Part shown: piece after piece, positions 38,324 to 53,224 of the stretch
How the letters are laid out: every line of letters starts with the position of its first letter
How positions within the stretch are numbered: the stretch's first letter is position 1
From: Scatophagus argus
Taxonomy: Eukaryota > Chordata > Actinopteri > Scatophagidae
DNA length: 64,000 nt
Direction of reading: 5' to 3'
Assembly (NCBI RefSeq): GCF_020382885.2
Contig: NC_058513.1
Location: 5,781,408 to 5,845,407, forward strand
The notes under the pieces: generated by a model
Told to the model about the DNA's origin: nothing
Database searches by the model: none
Seen by the model: only the letters and a program-made list of their open reading frames with translations
Position numbers and translations under genes: made by a program

Positions 38324-41300
38324 TTTTTACTTCCAAACTGAATGAGAGGGTGTAAAGGAGTGACCAAAAGTTAGTATTTTTCAAGAAGTCCATCAGAACA
38401 GGAGTGAGATGTAGTGCAGAGATCGAAAACCATCGGGTGGACCTTGTTGTTAACCGAGGAGCAGTAAGGGACAGACGCACAGACCTGCACACGCCCTCTC
38501 TGCCGGGGCGTGCACACACTTGCAGACAGACAGTCAAGAGAATGGGAATGTGAGGTGCACTGCTACCTGTGGAGTACCAGCTGACGGTGAGGGGAAAATG
38601 GGTTTAATGTGGCTTTTTCTCTTCCTGGACTTCTCTTCAGCCTTCTGCTGTTGTTGTGTTTTTCATTTTGCACACTCTTAATTGTGTTTGTGTCAGGAGT
38701 ATGAATCACTAATCTTGCCGGGAGGGTGAAGCTTCCCTTCAGCATGGTGCAGAGGGATATGACTATCCCGTCAGGTAAAGTCCAACTGACTGTGCAGTCT
38801 TCTGCTTTCACATCCTCGTGTGTTTTCTTGAAAATGATGACAGTGATTGAAAGGTACAATTAAAGTAAGGTGATCTTTGCTGAGTGCAGGTGTGCTATGG
38901 GCTGTTGCATGTGTTAGTAAATGTTAAGTGTATTGACACTGCAGTCTCATGTGTTGGCTGCCCTGCGTTGATAGTTGCAAATATGGACTTACTAAATTAA
39001 GCTTTGTTTTTTTTTCTGGAGATATGTACAGTTACTATCAAAACCTGGTAGCATGTGGGATCACGAGCTGGTTCACTGGAAACTTATTATAACATATTTT
39101 AACTGCAGCTAAAATGGAAAGAAAATGTATTATGTATTACAGGAGTAGGAGTTGTAGTAAACTTTTAGGTGATACCAGATTGTTTAGTGATGGAGACTTT
39201 ACTTTCATGAATCTGACTTAGTGGCAAAAAGACCATACAGTATGTAGTGCATAACTGTCGTTTTCAGGGCGTTTACCTCAGAGGTTCCCCAAAACAAAAG
39301 GGAACAGGCAGCGCAATGAGGCCAGGTTTACAGGGTCCCTCCTGAGCTGAACTGGGAGGGTGAGCGTGTTGAGCGGGTCAAAAGGTGTGGTTAGTGAATT
39401 GGGCTTTTCTCAGGATGTGACATCCCACCCCCTTTCACTCAGTGCTGCTGTTAACTGCCTGACCAGGGCACCGCTGCTCCCCGAGGACTGACTCTAGGCC
39501 AGGGGCCAGTATCCAGACAGCTGGCAGAACTGGAGGTTAGCTGAGGAAGGAGGAACGGAGAAAACAGCCCAGGCTCACTGAGCTGGAGGGGGAAAGTAGG
39601 TTAGAGGCGTCACAGACTCTGCTCCAGATTTAGGTGGAAATGACCCACTCTTTTCAGTCAGAACAGATTGTTCCAGATCATAACACACACTACTACTGCT
39701 GAAGCTAGAAGGTGGCTTGAGAGTCTGCAGGGTTTTTTGTTTTTTTGTTTTTTTTGTTGTTGTTGTTCCTGCATCACTACTGCAGCTGATTTCACTTAAT
39801 CAAACCAACTGGTTGCTATAATGTGAAGCTTACATTGAAAACTGCAGACTCAAAAACACAGGGAAGTTAAAATGAATTAGTCCAGAGTATGAATAGCACA
39901 CAGTGCCGGGAAGATGTTGTGTCTGTTTTCATTCTTATCACAATGAAGAAAATGTCATGACTGTTAAAAGGAAATACTGATCCTTGAACAGGATAACAGC
40001 TAGGTTACCAATGAGAATTTGTGTTTGAAAAAAGTGGAAGCATGATTGGATACCTTTTGAAAGTGATCTAAATGAACAAAGTGTTACTCTGAGTTTGTGG
40101 CTAAATGAAGAATGTGGAGCTGGCAAACTCCGGATTTGTCTGATTTCATCATCCAAGACTGTAAACAAATAGAGATAAAGATCACGTCCCTCTTTCGTCC
40201 CCACCCTGGTATAATGGCAATAGGTGGGCTGTAGCTTATGCCAGGGTAAGTGCCATCAGTGTGATTAATAATGTCTTACAGGTGCCAGAAATGATCAGTT
40301 TGCCATCTGAAATTAGAAATGCTAATGTAATCTGAACCCACACAGACAGATGCATTGCTGCTGGCCGGCATTTAAGATGCGATAGCAAGATATGTAGCCT
40401 GGCTGAGGCTAGCCTAGCCCAGCAGTGATTCAAGGAGGCTGACAGTACTGTTATGTAACAGATTGGGAGGCAGCCAGCAGCAGAGGCCCCACAGCACTCA
40501 GTCAGGCAGAGAGTAGGAGGAGAGAGAAAAAATGAGAGAGAAAAATGAGACAGCAAGACTGATAGATGGCAAGACAACAGGAGGGATAAGCATGGACAGA
40601 AGGGAAGAGAATCAAGACATGTAAAATTAGAGTAGTGGAATTAAAAACTAAGACCATGAAAAGTTCTGTGAAATTGGACATGGGGAAAGGTTGGGGGTTA
40701 TGTTTCAGTCTAATCCAAACACACAGCTGCAGCAAACACAGTCCAGCTGCGTGGCTCCTCTTCTCTCTGCCAGTGAAATAATCTCCATGTTCCCAAGACA
40801 GTCAAAAACATGAAAAGAAGGAATAAAGCAATTCCAGGTGATAAAATGACACTGAAGACTTAAATTGATGACATCAAAATTATTACTTAGCATACGATTA
40901 TAATGACAACACTAACGTGTGTTGGGAGGTATTAAAATGCAGCACAAGTGAAACAGACTGAATCCAAACATCAGGAGACCAAATCTCGTAGTTTAGGGTG
41001 ATTGTAAACAGCTTTCAGTCTAATAAACATGCAGACAGAAACATATTTATGCAACTGAGCAAGTTTAAGTAAGTGTGTCAAGCACACACCCACAGACTAC
41101 GCATGACTCACCAGCACACACACACACACACACTTCACACTTCACAACTCATGTCACTGTTGGGACCTGAACATGCACTTACAGGCTTTGGTAGCCTTCC
41201 ATTTTCACAGTGTGTCCTGACAGCACGGCATTTCAACAAGAACTAACACACTCACATCGCTGATTTGTGATCCAGTAAATTCCTGTTAGATAATGAGAAG

Positions 41301-44300
41301 TGAGAGAGCCTTGTTCATATCTGTAGCCTAAAGGTAAAGAAAAGCGCTTTATCAGCTTCCTCAGTCTGCTCGTAGCAACAGGAACATGGAGCCTGCACAC
41401 CCACAGGTACAAGCCCACTCATGTAGCTCAGTGATCTTTACAGACGCGCGCACACACACAGACGTGCGCACACACATCTTATAACCCGCACTGCTTCGGA
41501 ACATGCATCCTCACGACAGCAGTAAAACATGCAGTATGGAGCTGCTGACCATGCAAACAAGTTTTCCCCACGCTTCACTGTGTGACTTTAAAGGTCCGTA
41601 AACACTTGTTTAAATACTTGTTTTGATACATGCAGCCTATGTTGTGATGTGTGGTTTGGGCCCAGCTGCAGCACACACATATACTCATTAAAGCTGAAAA
41701 TTCATGCAGAATGTTTTGAACGCTACGCTCAACATGTGTTACGCCTTAATTAGATTTTCAGAATCACAGCAGTAGTTCTCAGTTGCATTCCATGATAGCA
41801 CAAACAGGAGAGCTACAGCACGTTTGTGAAGGGGGAGATGAAAACATTTTACTTTTATCATAAAAGGTGGTTTTCTAACATACTCTAATACTCTGCTTTT
41901 AAAACCAACTCAACCCAACATTATCCTCTACAAACCCTCTACTTTTAAAATAAGCAAATGAGGGTTTTCAGATGTGTACTTAAACACACACACACAGGTA
42001 AAAGGCAACAAACAGAAGAAGTGTATCCTCTGGCTGTTTAGTTTGTGCCTCATCTCCAACACAACTCGCTCTGGTGTTTCTGAATAATAGAACAGCCATT
42101 AGCCTGTGACTCACCTTCTAACACTGAGTGAGGCACACTTATTGTTTGCTGATGAGTGTAGCAGAGGTCACTGTGAGCTGACGGGACTTTTGTTCCTTGG
42201 TTAGGGTGACTCAGATACCAAGCCATGAGCAGATGACAATTCAGAATGAGGTAGAAGCAGCATGGGCATTTTCTAGACGAACTCATATGGGAAACATATT
42301 CAGGCATTCATTAGTATTTTATGATTTGAGAAGGACAGGAGTAAAGCCAAATGGTTTAGTTTGATGTCCAAGTAAGTTTGAGAATCACCCTGTGTGTCTC
42401 AGACACGAACAGGAAACTTTGTTGTATACAGCATCAACAGTGTCACTAGATTCCAGGGGAAACTCCTGTGTCTTCAGCTTGTTACTGTCTTCCTTGTAGA
42501 ACATGGCCACTGGTGTGTACCAGCTGTCAGACCAGACTAAAGAACACAGGACTGAAATGCTTGTGGATGTTAGGAACTCGTCATAGTCAATCTTAGTTCT
42601 CATACTCTTCCCAATGGTGTTGTGTTGTGCCTTTGTTTTCTACTTCAGTAATGTGGTAGCTTGGTGAAAACAAGCCAACTTTTAAGTTTTGAGTCCTGCG
42701 AAGGTGGTCTGTCACGGATTCTGCACAGGTTATCAGTCTGGTACATCAGACCTTCGAGTGAAAGTCAGATCTTCTTATCAGCAACAAAGCAGATCTGCAA
42801 ATAGCACAATCTTTTTGGAAGCAGAGATACAGGACAAAGATGTGGAAAAGTGTAGCTGGCCTGGCGTGAAAGATTCTTTTTTACTAGTTTTATGTACAGA
42901 ATGAAAAATAAAATAGAAACCAATGTCCCCGTTAAAGGTCAGTGTCTAATAACAACCCCATCAGTTTTGTCGCTGAAGCAAATTAACAGCCAGAATTTTG
43001 CTAGAAGTTACACACAGTAACAGAAAGAATGAAGGAAGTAGAGTCCTCTAAAACATGAAGGAAAACATTCGCAAGAACACACACACATTATCAGAGAAAC
43101 TTTCTCATATCCAGTCCAATAAATCCTCTTTCTACAACACTCACATGCTGCTTACATGCATTCACCCTCATGTGTCCTCACTGGCTTTGACCACCTTTCT
43201 TTGCAGCCAGCATGCTCAGGAGTCTGTTGTTTTGAGACTGAAATGACAGCCAGTCATAGATGGGAAATGAAAGCAGTGTTGCCTCTGTAAGTGGGGCAGG
43301 AGGTTATGGGGTTCATTACAATAAGAAATGATTTTCAGATGTTGGAGTTATGTAACACTCTGTTACAAAGCCGTCATCGCCAGACAGGGAACACCACCCT
43401 CAGGCTCTGGTACCCTGTTTTTCCCTCTCCCCCTCTCTCTCAGCTTCTAATGCTCTCTGACAATCTCATTTGCTGAGCACAACTTCACCTTCCCTCCTCC
43501 TGTACCCCCCACCCCACCCCACCCCATTCTGGTTTACAGTGAGGGTTCTTGTCACCAGATGCTAACAGCTGCCAGCTGGGATATGCCTCCGTTTTTTCCT
43601 TTAACGCTTACATACGCACTTGTTTCTCCTTCAACAGCATACAATTAGACCACAGTTGGACTACTTTTTATTGACAAGATGTAATGGTTGACAGGTGCTA
43701 CTCCAGACTGGTCATCGGCTGCTTAACAAAGAACCTTTGAGCATGTAGAAATTACTCTGTTACTTTGCCCAGTACCTTTTTTCTTTGCCCACAACAATAC
43801 AACTGTTCATGTGGCTTTAATTTCCTAGTGTTCTATATCCATGTATGCATATTTTCTGAAGGCTCCGCTAATATTGATGTACTTGCTTTGTAGCTTATTG
43901 AAATTTTATTTTCCCTGTAGATTTCATTGAATTTAGATAATACATACAGTGAGTCTGATATTCGAACCCAAGACCCCACAGTATGTTAAAACATCAGTAC
44001 ATCAACATGGCTACATATTAGTAATAAAAAAGAACAAAGAGGTATCTCTTCTATTGGTTATGACAACATTGTACTCACCAAAGTATTTGGTGACATCTAG
44101 GAGCGTAAAAACATTGCTAAAAATAGGTCCAACAAAGATACGAACATGAGCGGCCAGGCGATCACAGAAGAGAGCATGACATTTTCCTGTGCAATGAGGG
44201 ACTATTAGCTGCATTATATGTAAGAATAGTGCCCATGTTATAAAATAAAATATTGTTTAGACCCTGGACTTCTTAGAATAAAGTGAATGAGTGTCCTCAG

Positions 44301-47300
44301 TGTGAGCGACTTGGTTCGGATATCACCAACTAGATTTCTCAGGCTGTGACTCTTTGTAGTTCAGAAATGTCAGTAAGACATCTTGGGCCTGATGTCAGTG
44401 TTGAGTCACAGCCAAATGCAAACAGTGCTGGTAAATTCCACAGTAGAGTTGGCAGGAGGTGGGGGGAGTAAGGGGGACCAGGAAGTAAAGTGAAAAAAAA
44501 ACACCTTCTGTTTTCTCTGCCAGAATGTTAATGGCTGCTCTGACCTGTGGTAGACTGGCACAGGGCCTGGTTATTCTCTCAGCAGGTCGGTTTGTTTGGT
44601 TCATTGTTTATCCATCTGTCTTGTCGGTAAACTTGATTGTGACTAGAATGTCACATGTTCATAACCCAGGAAATCCTGGGGAGCTGAATACTGCAAGTAT
44701 GTTAGCAAAGTTTCTGTACAGAATAAAACAATCCTTTTGCTGATCCCTCAGTTTTATGAATATAAGCATTTTAAACCTTTTTTCTTTGAACAAAATATAC
44801 CCATCTGTGCGTCGGTGCATCCAGCACAGTTGCTCTGTGATGTTACAGATATGTAGTTCAGTGCGTATCATTGGTTAATATTCTTTTAGTGAGCAATCAA
44901 AACACTTGCTGCCTGATGAGTTCATTGACTGAGATCTGGTTTTGACCATCAGATGCAGGACTTAACTTGTGCTGCAGCTGTGGTTTTCAGTGTCAACCAT
45001 GGATAGTTTGATTTCTGAGAAGTTTCCTGTGTGGTTTACCAGAGTTACGCTTGTCCAGTCTTGTTTGTTAGTGATGACTGTGGGGAGGTTCGCAGAAAGT
45101 ACTAATTGTTATGGGAAGGTTGTTGGAATGTGATGTGGTAATTGCTTTTAGCAGGTTGTGTCTCGAGGATATAAACTCTGTGACAAGAGGGTCTTGGTGT
45201 TCCACCACCTGGGTCGAAAGATAAAAATATTTGGGATGTAGTCACTTTACGTCCTCTCCATTTCTGAAGATAATAATAATAATAATAATTTGGAGGTCAT
45301 GTTTTATTTTCAGAGTCATTTCACTATTTACGTATAGGTCTGATGTTTGAGATGTGACGGCAGGCAATCATCCAAAAAGAACAATGTACTGCCTTGCACA
45401 CAGTTACACTTAGTGCCATTTTATAAGAGAAACAACCAATGTATTTCCTGTTTATGCCCCCAGTGGTCCAGGTCATGATGACCAGTTGGAAGCTCTAGGG
45501 GACATTTTCATTCATTTAAACATCCACAGGAAGTCTTGGAGTCACTACTTTGGCGAGACCTTTATACAGTAATTATAATCTGTCTGCTTGTACAAAAAGC
45601 AGTGTTTTTGTTTTAAATTCCCAGAAACGTTTGCGGCGACCGATAAAGACCCAGATAAGGATGCCCGAGGCCAAATAGTTTCATTGGAATGTTCCAGAAG
45701 GCAAAACAGTGACAGCTAATATTTTTTGCTAAAGGTTTACATCACTATCTACTTTAATGATTGTGACTAGAGTACTGTACACAGCAAGTACAAGTATCAT
45801 CTAGTACCACTAGTATACATTATAAACACTGGTTACCATCCTGATAATAATTTATTAATACACATTATGCAGAACAGATTTCTAATACAATGGAATATTT
45901 CCTGACTTTTCCTCCCGCTCCATGATGTTCGTATTTGTGGTTTTGGGTGATGTATTTAAATTTGGGACACGTTCGTCTTTATGGGTGAACTATACCACCA
46001 CCAAGTCAATAATTTGTCCAGTACTTTGGTTTTGAACCAAATTCCTGCAAGACTAATGAATTTCCATCATTTTCCTCACTTTCTTTTTAGTGCTAATTAG
46101 CAAATTTTAGACATGGTAGACATGGTAAACATTATATCTGCATGTAATTAATAATGTTATGGGCATGTTGCTGTGCTAGTTTTAGTTTGTGGAAGTCCTT
46201 CTCTACACTTCTCTACCCTGCAAACTTCTGCTTTAGCCTGACCTACCTCTGCTTTTCAAGATAACAAGGACGGTTATCAAATAGCTGTCATATAATCATA
46301 TAATAATTTAGATGTTATTGTTAAGCTGTAAATTAACATCCTCGTAGCATTTTTATTCCATAGCAGTTAGGGCCCCATGTCTTGTATTGTGTAGAAAACA
46401 CAGATGGAAATGTGAGTGACTGAAAATTGCATTTGCAGGAGAACTGAAGTGAAAATCTTAAAGGATTCAGGATTTTGAGCCATGAAGATGAAAATAAACA
46501 AACATGTTTGGCATGCTGTGTGTCAGTTTATGATGGGTGTGTTTCTGCGATTGGCTCAGCCCACACAGCAACGTCCTAATCCTAGTGCGTGTTGTCATCT
46601 CTGTGTTTCCTGCCCAGACTGTGAATCATAATAGCAGGTGGACTCTGATCACAGACTCATAACAGACAGTTTGTTCAAGGTGTCGCCTGTGTTTACAGGT
46701 GCACTGCGGTCATGTGTGTGTCACCTTTATGATACGAGTGTGCTGTAGTGGTCAGTCATGATGTCACACTGTGTGCCGAGTTTTCATATTTGATGCTTAC
46801 ACTCAGACCTTTGTTTTATTCATTGGTCAGTTCTTCTCTGTGCTATAGTGAGATGAAAGGTATGAAAACAATGTATCTCTCTTTGTGTCATGCCTCATGA
46901 AATATTGATTTAGTCCAAGCAAATGTGGCTTAAAACTTTACATGTATATTTGCAGGCCTCGATGTGTGCGTCTCAAAGTAACCTTACCCTGCGAGCGCAC
47001 AGGTGATACCAAGCTGAATATAGCCTTATGGCCAGCTGGACTTGCTATTTAAAACATAGCGGGGGCGGGTGGCAGGGGTGCGTCCAGGGATGGGGTTTGC
47101 TATCATCATTCTGCAGGAGCCAGAGACAGTTTGGTGGTGTTTTCCAGTAGGATTAGGATGCACCAGCTTCACACAAGTCTCAGTCCTACTCAAAACATGC
47201 TTCATAGAGTCCTTGTCTGAGCGAGATGCCTTTCGTAAAAGACAGAGTGTTCAAACAAAAAAACATTTCACAATTTTACTGTGGTGATTGTGTATCAATC

Positions 47301-50300
47301 AATCACATCCCGGTATGAGATTCACTCAAGTGTCTTTGACAAGGGTCGATTATGTTGGCTGAGGTCTTCACTGAAAACACTCACTGCCCTTTCCAGCATG
47401 TCCAATAAAAATTACTCATAGACCGACTGAGTCACCGGTTTTGAGAGCGAGCCTGTGTCGTCTAGAAAGCGTTAAAGAACATATTGTGTCATTTTTCGTG
47501 CTGTGATTTGGTTCTGTGTGCTGTTTGTGTATATGTGTTGGATAGGGAGGAGGTTTTTGTATGTGGCAGCCCCCCTCAGCCTGTAACATTGAATGAATGG
47601 CAACAGCTGAGCAGGAGAACTTTGTCGGCAACGCTCCTACTTCTGTCTGTCTGTGTGTGTGTGTGTGTGTGTGTTTAAAGAGAGAGAGAGCGAGAGAGAG
47701 AGAGATTCAGGAGGAGCTGCAACCAGAGCAGTCTCTCTGGGCACTCTGGCAAGCTCACTGCTGTCCTCTCTTCCTCCGCCACTGGCCTCTTTTTAGTTTC
47801 GTCCCCTCAGCTCTCCCGTTCTTTTCATCCACGACTCGCCCTGTGGATTTCCCTCCCTCCATCTCTCTTGGAAACCTTTGCAGACTGGAGCAGTGCTGTC
47901 GTGACTCGCCGGCTGCCACTGCAAGGGAAGGAGAGAACAGAAGGAAGAAGAGAAAGAGAGGGAAGCTGAGACAGACCAATCGATTACTGTGATACAGACG
48001 AGAGAGGCACTGGAAGAGAAGAGGCGAGGCAGTAACAGCATTTTCCCGTGCAGGTTTAGGTTCAAAATGAGATTCTTTTTGACTTGTATGGGAGTTTTCC
48101 AAAGGATTTGATTCACGTTCCTCTCTTGGAAAGGACAGCTAATTAAAGGGACAGCTGGGGCAGTTTTGACACATACAGGACTCGTCTTTACTTCCTTTTC
48201 CAGCCAGAAGAGCCAACATTTGAGAGTTGTGAACAGGACCGCTTCTGAATGAGAAGTTCAATGTTTACAAAATAATTGATCTCCACTCTGACATTCTGAA
48301 TGATAATGCTGGACACCAACCATTGCCTGTCCTTTGAACCCTCCCCCCCGGGCTCTCCTCCAATGCGAGAAGACATGGAGAAGGCAGGACTGACGTTGGA
48401 TCATGACAGACATGTCTATCACAGCCTAAAAGAAGGTGGGCGATCAGTGCACAGTCAGTAGAGACACAAGATATCTGATATGATTTGTGTTTATATGACT
48501 CTGTCTGCAAGCTTATATCAGTGCTTTATGGCTTTATAAAAATAGTTTATGTGGCTTTGCTAAAGATAAGCAGTTTGGTTCGCTGGAATTTTCGCTAGGA
48601 GGAAACTCGATGTGGTTATATGTTCTCATCCTTGCACCTGATCAATAGAGTAAACTTGACCACTGTCTGTCTGTGTTAAAGTTACATGTTGCTTCAGTCG
48701 TGACTGAAGCAAGACATTTTCTTTCTCATAAAACAATTGCAAATTTGCATTTTTTTTTTTAACTTATTAGGAATTTTCTTCTTCCCTGCCATTGCTGTCA
48801 CGTTCTTGGCTTGTTACCGCCCCCTGTACATCTGTGGAGTAGCATGAAACCATGTTTATCCCATCACCTCCTTGCACAATAACAAACATAACAAGGAGCC
48901 ACCCATACAATCATTTCTACGAAACTACTTTTCAGAAACTCGACAGGGACCCTTTAAGTTATGACACAGCTGTATCTGCTAGCAAAGCAAAGCTAGATCA
49001 AATGTAAATGCGCACATTTTTGTATTTGGGTGTGCATATTACTGATAAAACGAGAGAAAAAGAAACAGTTTTGGGGCTTATAAAAATATTTTCCTCCACA
49101 GAAAGTGAAACATTAAGACAGCCAAAAGTAAATTAATATCAAAAACTGCAGATACAGCCTAATTTGAAATCGTTTATAATCAATGCAACAGTAAAATATG
49201 CTTCACTTTGTTTATAACACCAACTGAAATCAAAAGTTAGAGTCGTGTATGACCACAGATGAAAAAAGACATTCTTGTGAAGTTGCAATGATTTAAGATT
49301 CAGGAAGTCAGGAGAAAAGTGGGGGGAAAGAAGTTGTAAGGAATTTACAGTAGCATAACAACAGCTGACACTGTAACCATGCATACATGATACTACAGCT
49401 GTCAGCTGAGACGTCATTCCAGGTCTGCTTTTTTGCTAACTGTAGGTCCAGAGAATTAATTAAGAATTAAGAATCGCTTTAATGGCAGTATATATATATT
49501 TTTTAAATACACACACCGAATTTGTCTTTCTTTCCATTCTTAGTTGAACACACATGCAACACCCAGCAAATTACATGCACTGAAACACACAGGAGCAGTG
49601 GGCTGCTATTAAGCGCCCAGGGTGCAAACTGGTGTTTAAGTCCCTTGCTCAAGGGCTGATGTGTCCCTGAGCAAGGCACTTAAAGATGAGCATTTTTAAT
49701 CGCTCCACCACACCCAAATCTTCTACCTCTAGGTCATGCCCCCCCCCCCTCCTTTTTTTTTCTTTTTTAAAGAATTGCTTTATTGAGAGTGATGGGAACA
49801 GCCAAAAAAGGTCATGAGAGTTGGGAATGTGATTCACCTTCCTTGAACTTTAAAATAATTAGTATTCACTGCAACCCTTCTTGTTGTCATTTGGCTTCCC
49901 AGCACAGTGCAGCAGTGTGAAAATGGAGCGAGTCCAAGGTGCAAATAGCCTTAACCTTGTATTGTTCTGCCCTGTAGTCTCTTTCCATTCTCACCAATGT
50001 GTGAAACATTTGCTGTGGTCAGGCGCTGCGTTCATCTCTCTGATCAACAGATGCAATCAAACTGTGCTACTGTGCAAATGATGAGCTCATGCCGGAGAAC
50101 ATTTAAAAGCCTTCCAACTTGAACATTTCCAACGGCATTGCCAAATGTTGGACATGTGTCGGTATGATCATGTCTGTTTCTGTCTTCATGTGCCCGTTTC
50201 CTCACCCAGTGTGGGCGTAGAGTGTTCTCTGTTCATGCATGTTGCTATGTTGGGTTAGCTGTGCCAAGTCTGGGGGTTCTTTGGGGACAGTGACCAACTC

Positions 50301-53185
50301 AGACATGTTTAATCAGATCTAATGACACATGAGCACTGCAGGATTAGCCTAGTTGGCTAGCAACAACTTGGCTCTACCTTGCTGTCCTCTTCCTTCCTCC
50401 CCTTGACCCTTAAACTTAACTTTTGTTAAGTTACCCAAGTTGTCTCAGGGTTTTTTATCAGTGTGTGCGTCCCTGTCTTTTTACTGTAAGGCTGGAAATT
50501 TTATTTTAGCATGTCATAATTCAAACAACTGCTACACAACTTTGTGTCATGTAGTTTGTAGCTACAAGATTGCTGTGCTGAGCTTGATAAACTCATTATT
50601 TGAGAGAGACTTCATCAGTTGCATTAAAAGGCTTGATATTTGGTTATGTGTTTATTTATCAGGTTAAAATAATAAATGTATGCTGGTTATGGCTTTTCTT
50701 TGATGCCAAACAAATATTCATACTTTTTGACATTACTTCCACTCAGTTCTGATCTGATCCGCATTTGTTATTGTTTGTGATATAGCAATTAAACATTGAC
50801 TTAAAAGACATTTAAGATACACTATATGACATTGCATTCTAAATGCGTAGACAGCTTTGCAGCTATAACAGCTTCCCCTCCTCTGAAAAGGCTTTCCACA
50901 AGGTTTTGGAGTGTCTCTGTGGGAATTTTGCCCATTTATGCAATAACGCAACAGTGAGGTCAGGCACTGATGCTGGATAAAATCTCTGTTCATCCCAAAG
51001 GTGTTCTGTGGGGTTGAGGTCAGGGCTCTATGTGGGCCAGTCAAGTTCTTCCCCACCAAACTCATCCAACCATGCCTTTATGGACTTTGCTTGTGCACTG
51101 GGACACAGTCATGCTGGAATAGAAAAGGGTCTTCCCCCAGACTGTTGCCACAAAGTTGGAAGCATAGCATTGTCCAAAATTGTCCATTGTCTTGGTATGC
51201 TGAAGCATTAAGTTTTACCTTCACTGGAAGTAAGGGGTCGAGCCCAATCCCTGAAAAACAGCTCCATAAAGAGGAGCAGGTTGGTATAGTGGTTAAAACA
51301 AGCCATCCTATTAGGAAGAGAACACGGTCTCAAATCATTTAGCAAAGTGTCCTTGAGAAAACCAGCAGACTGTTGTTCACCGCTGCTGCTCTGCTTCATC
51401 TAAAAAGCTGTAAACGACGTAGCCGCATCTGCTGTCTTTCTGTGTCTCTCCCTCTGTGTTCCTTTGCTCTAACTTTTTATGACTGCAGAGACCTGTTTTG
51501 GCTGTGGCCTAGTATCCCAATAAAACTGCCCTGCCTTTTTGTCCTTTTCTTAAATTAACCAAAATGGCCCTCAAACCTGATTAAGATGTAGTATTTGGTA
51601 TATGAGATTTTGGTATTTAGTGATCTTTTCTTCACATCAATTTATTAACAATCAAAAACCTCAACAAATCTTCAGCATCACTGCTGATTCCATGTACATG
51701 GACATATGCAACATTACTGTGAGAATATTTTTATATGCACTGCAGTTGCGTACTCTGCAATGAAATTGTTGTACACTGCTGCCACTGCTGTGCTTTCCTC
51801 TGAAGTCTATAACCTGCAAATGCAGAAACGACATTAAAACCCTATTTAAACATACACATGGCTAAGACATGGGGTCCATTTTTTGAGTCAATATCTAACT
51901 GTGTTAAATGGGGTGTCTCTTAATCCTTAGCCATAATTAAAGAAGTCTGGTTCGTGGTTGTACAAACTTTAAGAAATATGATTCTTGCAGATAGTTGATA
52001 ATAGCAAGACTTATTACTAACTGTATGAAAACACACTCACTATCAGTGTATTCCTCACACTATGCCCCCCCCAAATTTTCTTAAGTATTTGGTTTCCATC
52101 TTCACGCATGTATTTCTAGATTGTTTAGTTGTTATGACTGCATGATATTTGTTTCCCCACATCAGCCTCCAGTTTCAACACCACTGCAGCTTTCCTCACT
52201 TAACACCTTCACCCGCATGTATGAGGTGTCACTGTGACACTTCTGCATTTCTTTACAAAAACAAATTGGTTTGACAATGGTGGCCGTAATTGTTTTTAAC
52301 TCTTGGTATGTACAAACATCTTTGTTTAAGCAGTTTACTGGACTGATAACCTGGTGATAACAGCCATTACAAGCCTCTGTGCTCATTGAACTTAACAACA
52401 AGTGCTAGGACTTTCATTTCACTTCCTGCCTGACATTGGCAATAAATGGCAAAATGGAAAAGAAAGTGAAATAGAGAAGAAACACGTGAACTGGAGTGTC
52501 CTGTGAAAAAATGTAAAGAGGGAGCACAGAGATGTGAGGCTGCAATAGAAGGAAAGTGTAAGATTCTCTTTCCCAGAATAAATCTCTTCCCTGGAAGTGC
52601 CAAGTGGCTCTGCATCTTATCCTGCACTCTGCCATGGCACGGTCAGCGTGGCTGTCCTTCTGTATTTGTGTGTGCGCGTTCAGAAGACACGTGAGTCTCC
52701 TAAGTGCTTGCCCTTTTGTTTGGCACTGAGGGAGAATTAATCTTAGCAGCTGCACCGGTCAAACATATACATGAACTTGCCTGACTGTGTTTGGGTCTTT
52801 GTGTTTACGTTGCTGACTGTGAGCTGACATGTTATTGCTTCCAGAGGGGAGTCTCTAGCGCGAGTTCAATCCCCCAAGATGAAGTGCGTACACCCTCGTA
52901 AATATAACAGCTCGGATCTCCAACGAGGGTTTAGAGCCAAGGAGTGACATTTAGTTGCACAGGCTCTGACGTGAATTCACAGTGTTTCTTATCCAGGCCT
53001 GAATTGTTTGTCATAACAGAGGCCGACACAGCAGCAGCTACACACAGCAGCTAACGGGTTAGCTAGCCTGTGAGCGTCAATGATGTCACTTTCATTTAGT
53101 GGGAAGGAACAGGTGCTGCTTGTGTGGCAGGCACGACTTCATCCAGAAATGCTTGGGGAGCCTCAGTTGTGTGTTGCACTTTTTG

Positions 53186-53224
<39 letters not shown>

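Noticed and set aside
43950-43980. A GGTTCGAAT-like B box on the minus strand
   Set aside because: No matching A box, anticodon arm or acceptor pairing could be built around it, so it is not called a tRNA gene.
47597-48116. Overlapping frames over 100 codons on both strands near 48 kb
   Set aside because: They translate microsatellite and CT/GA-rich leader sequence and have low-complexity composition; the supported coding part there begins only at 48300.
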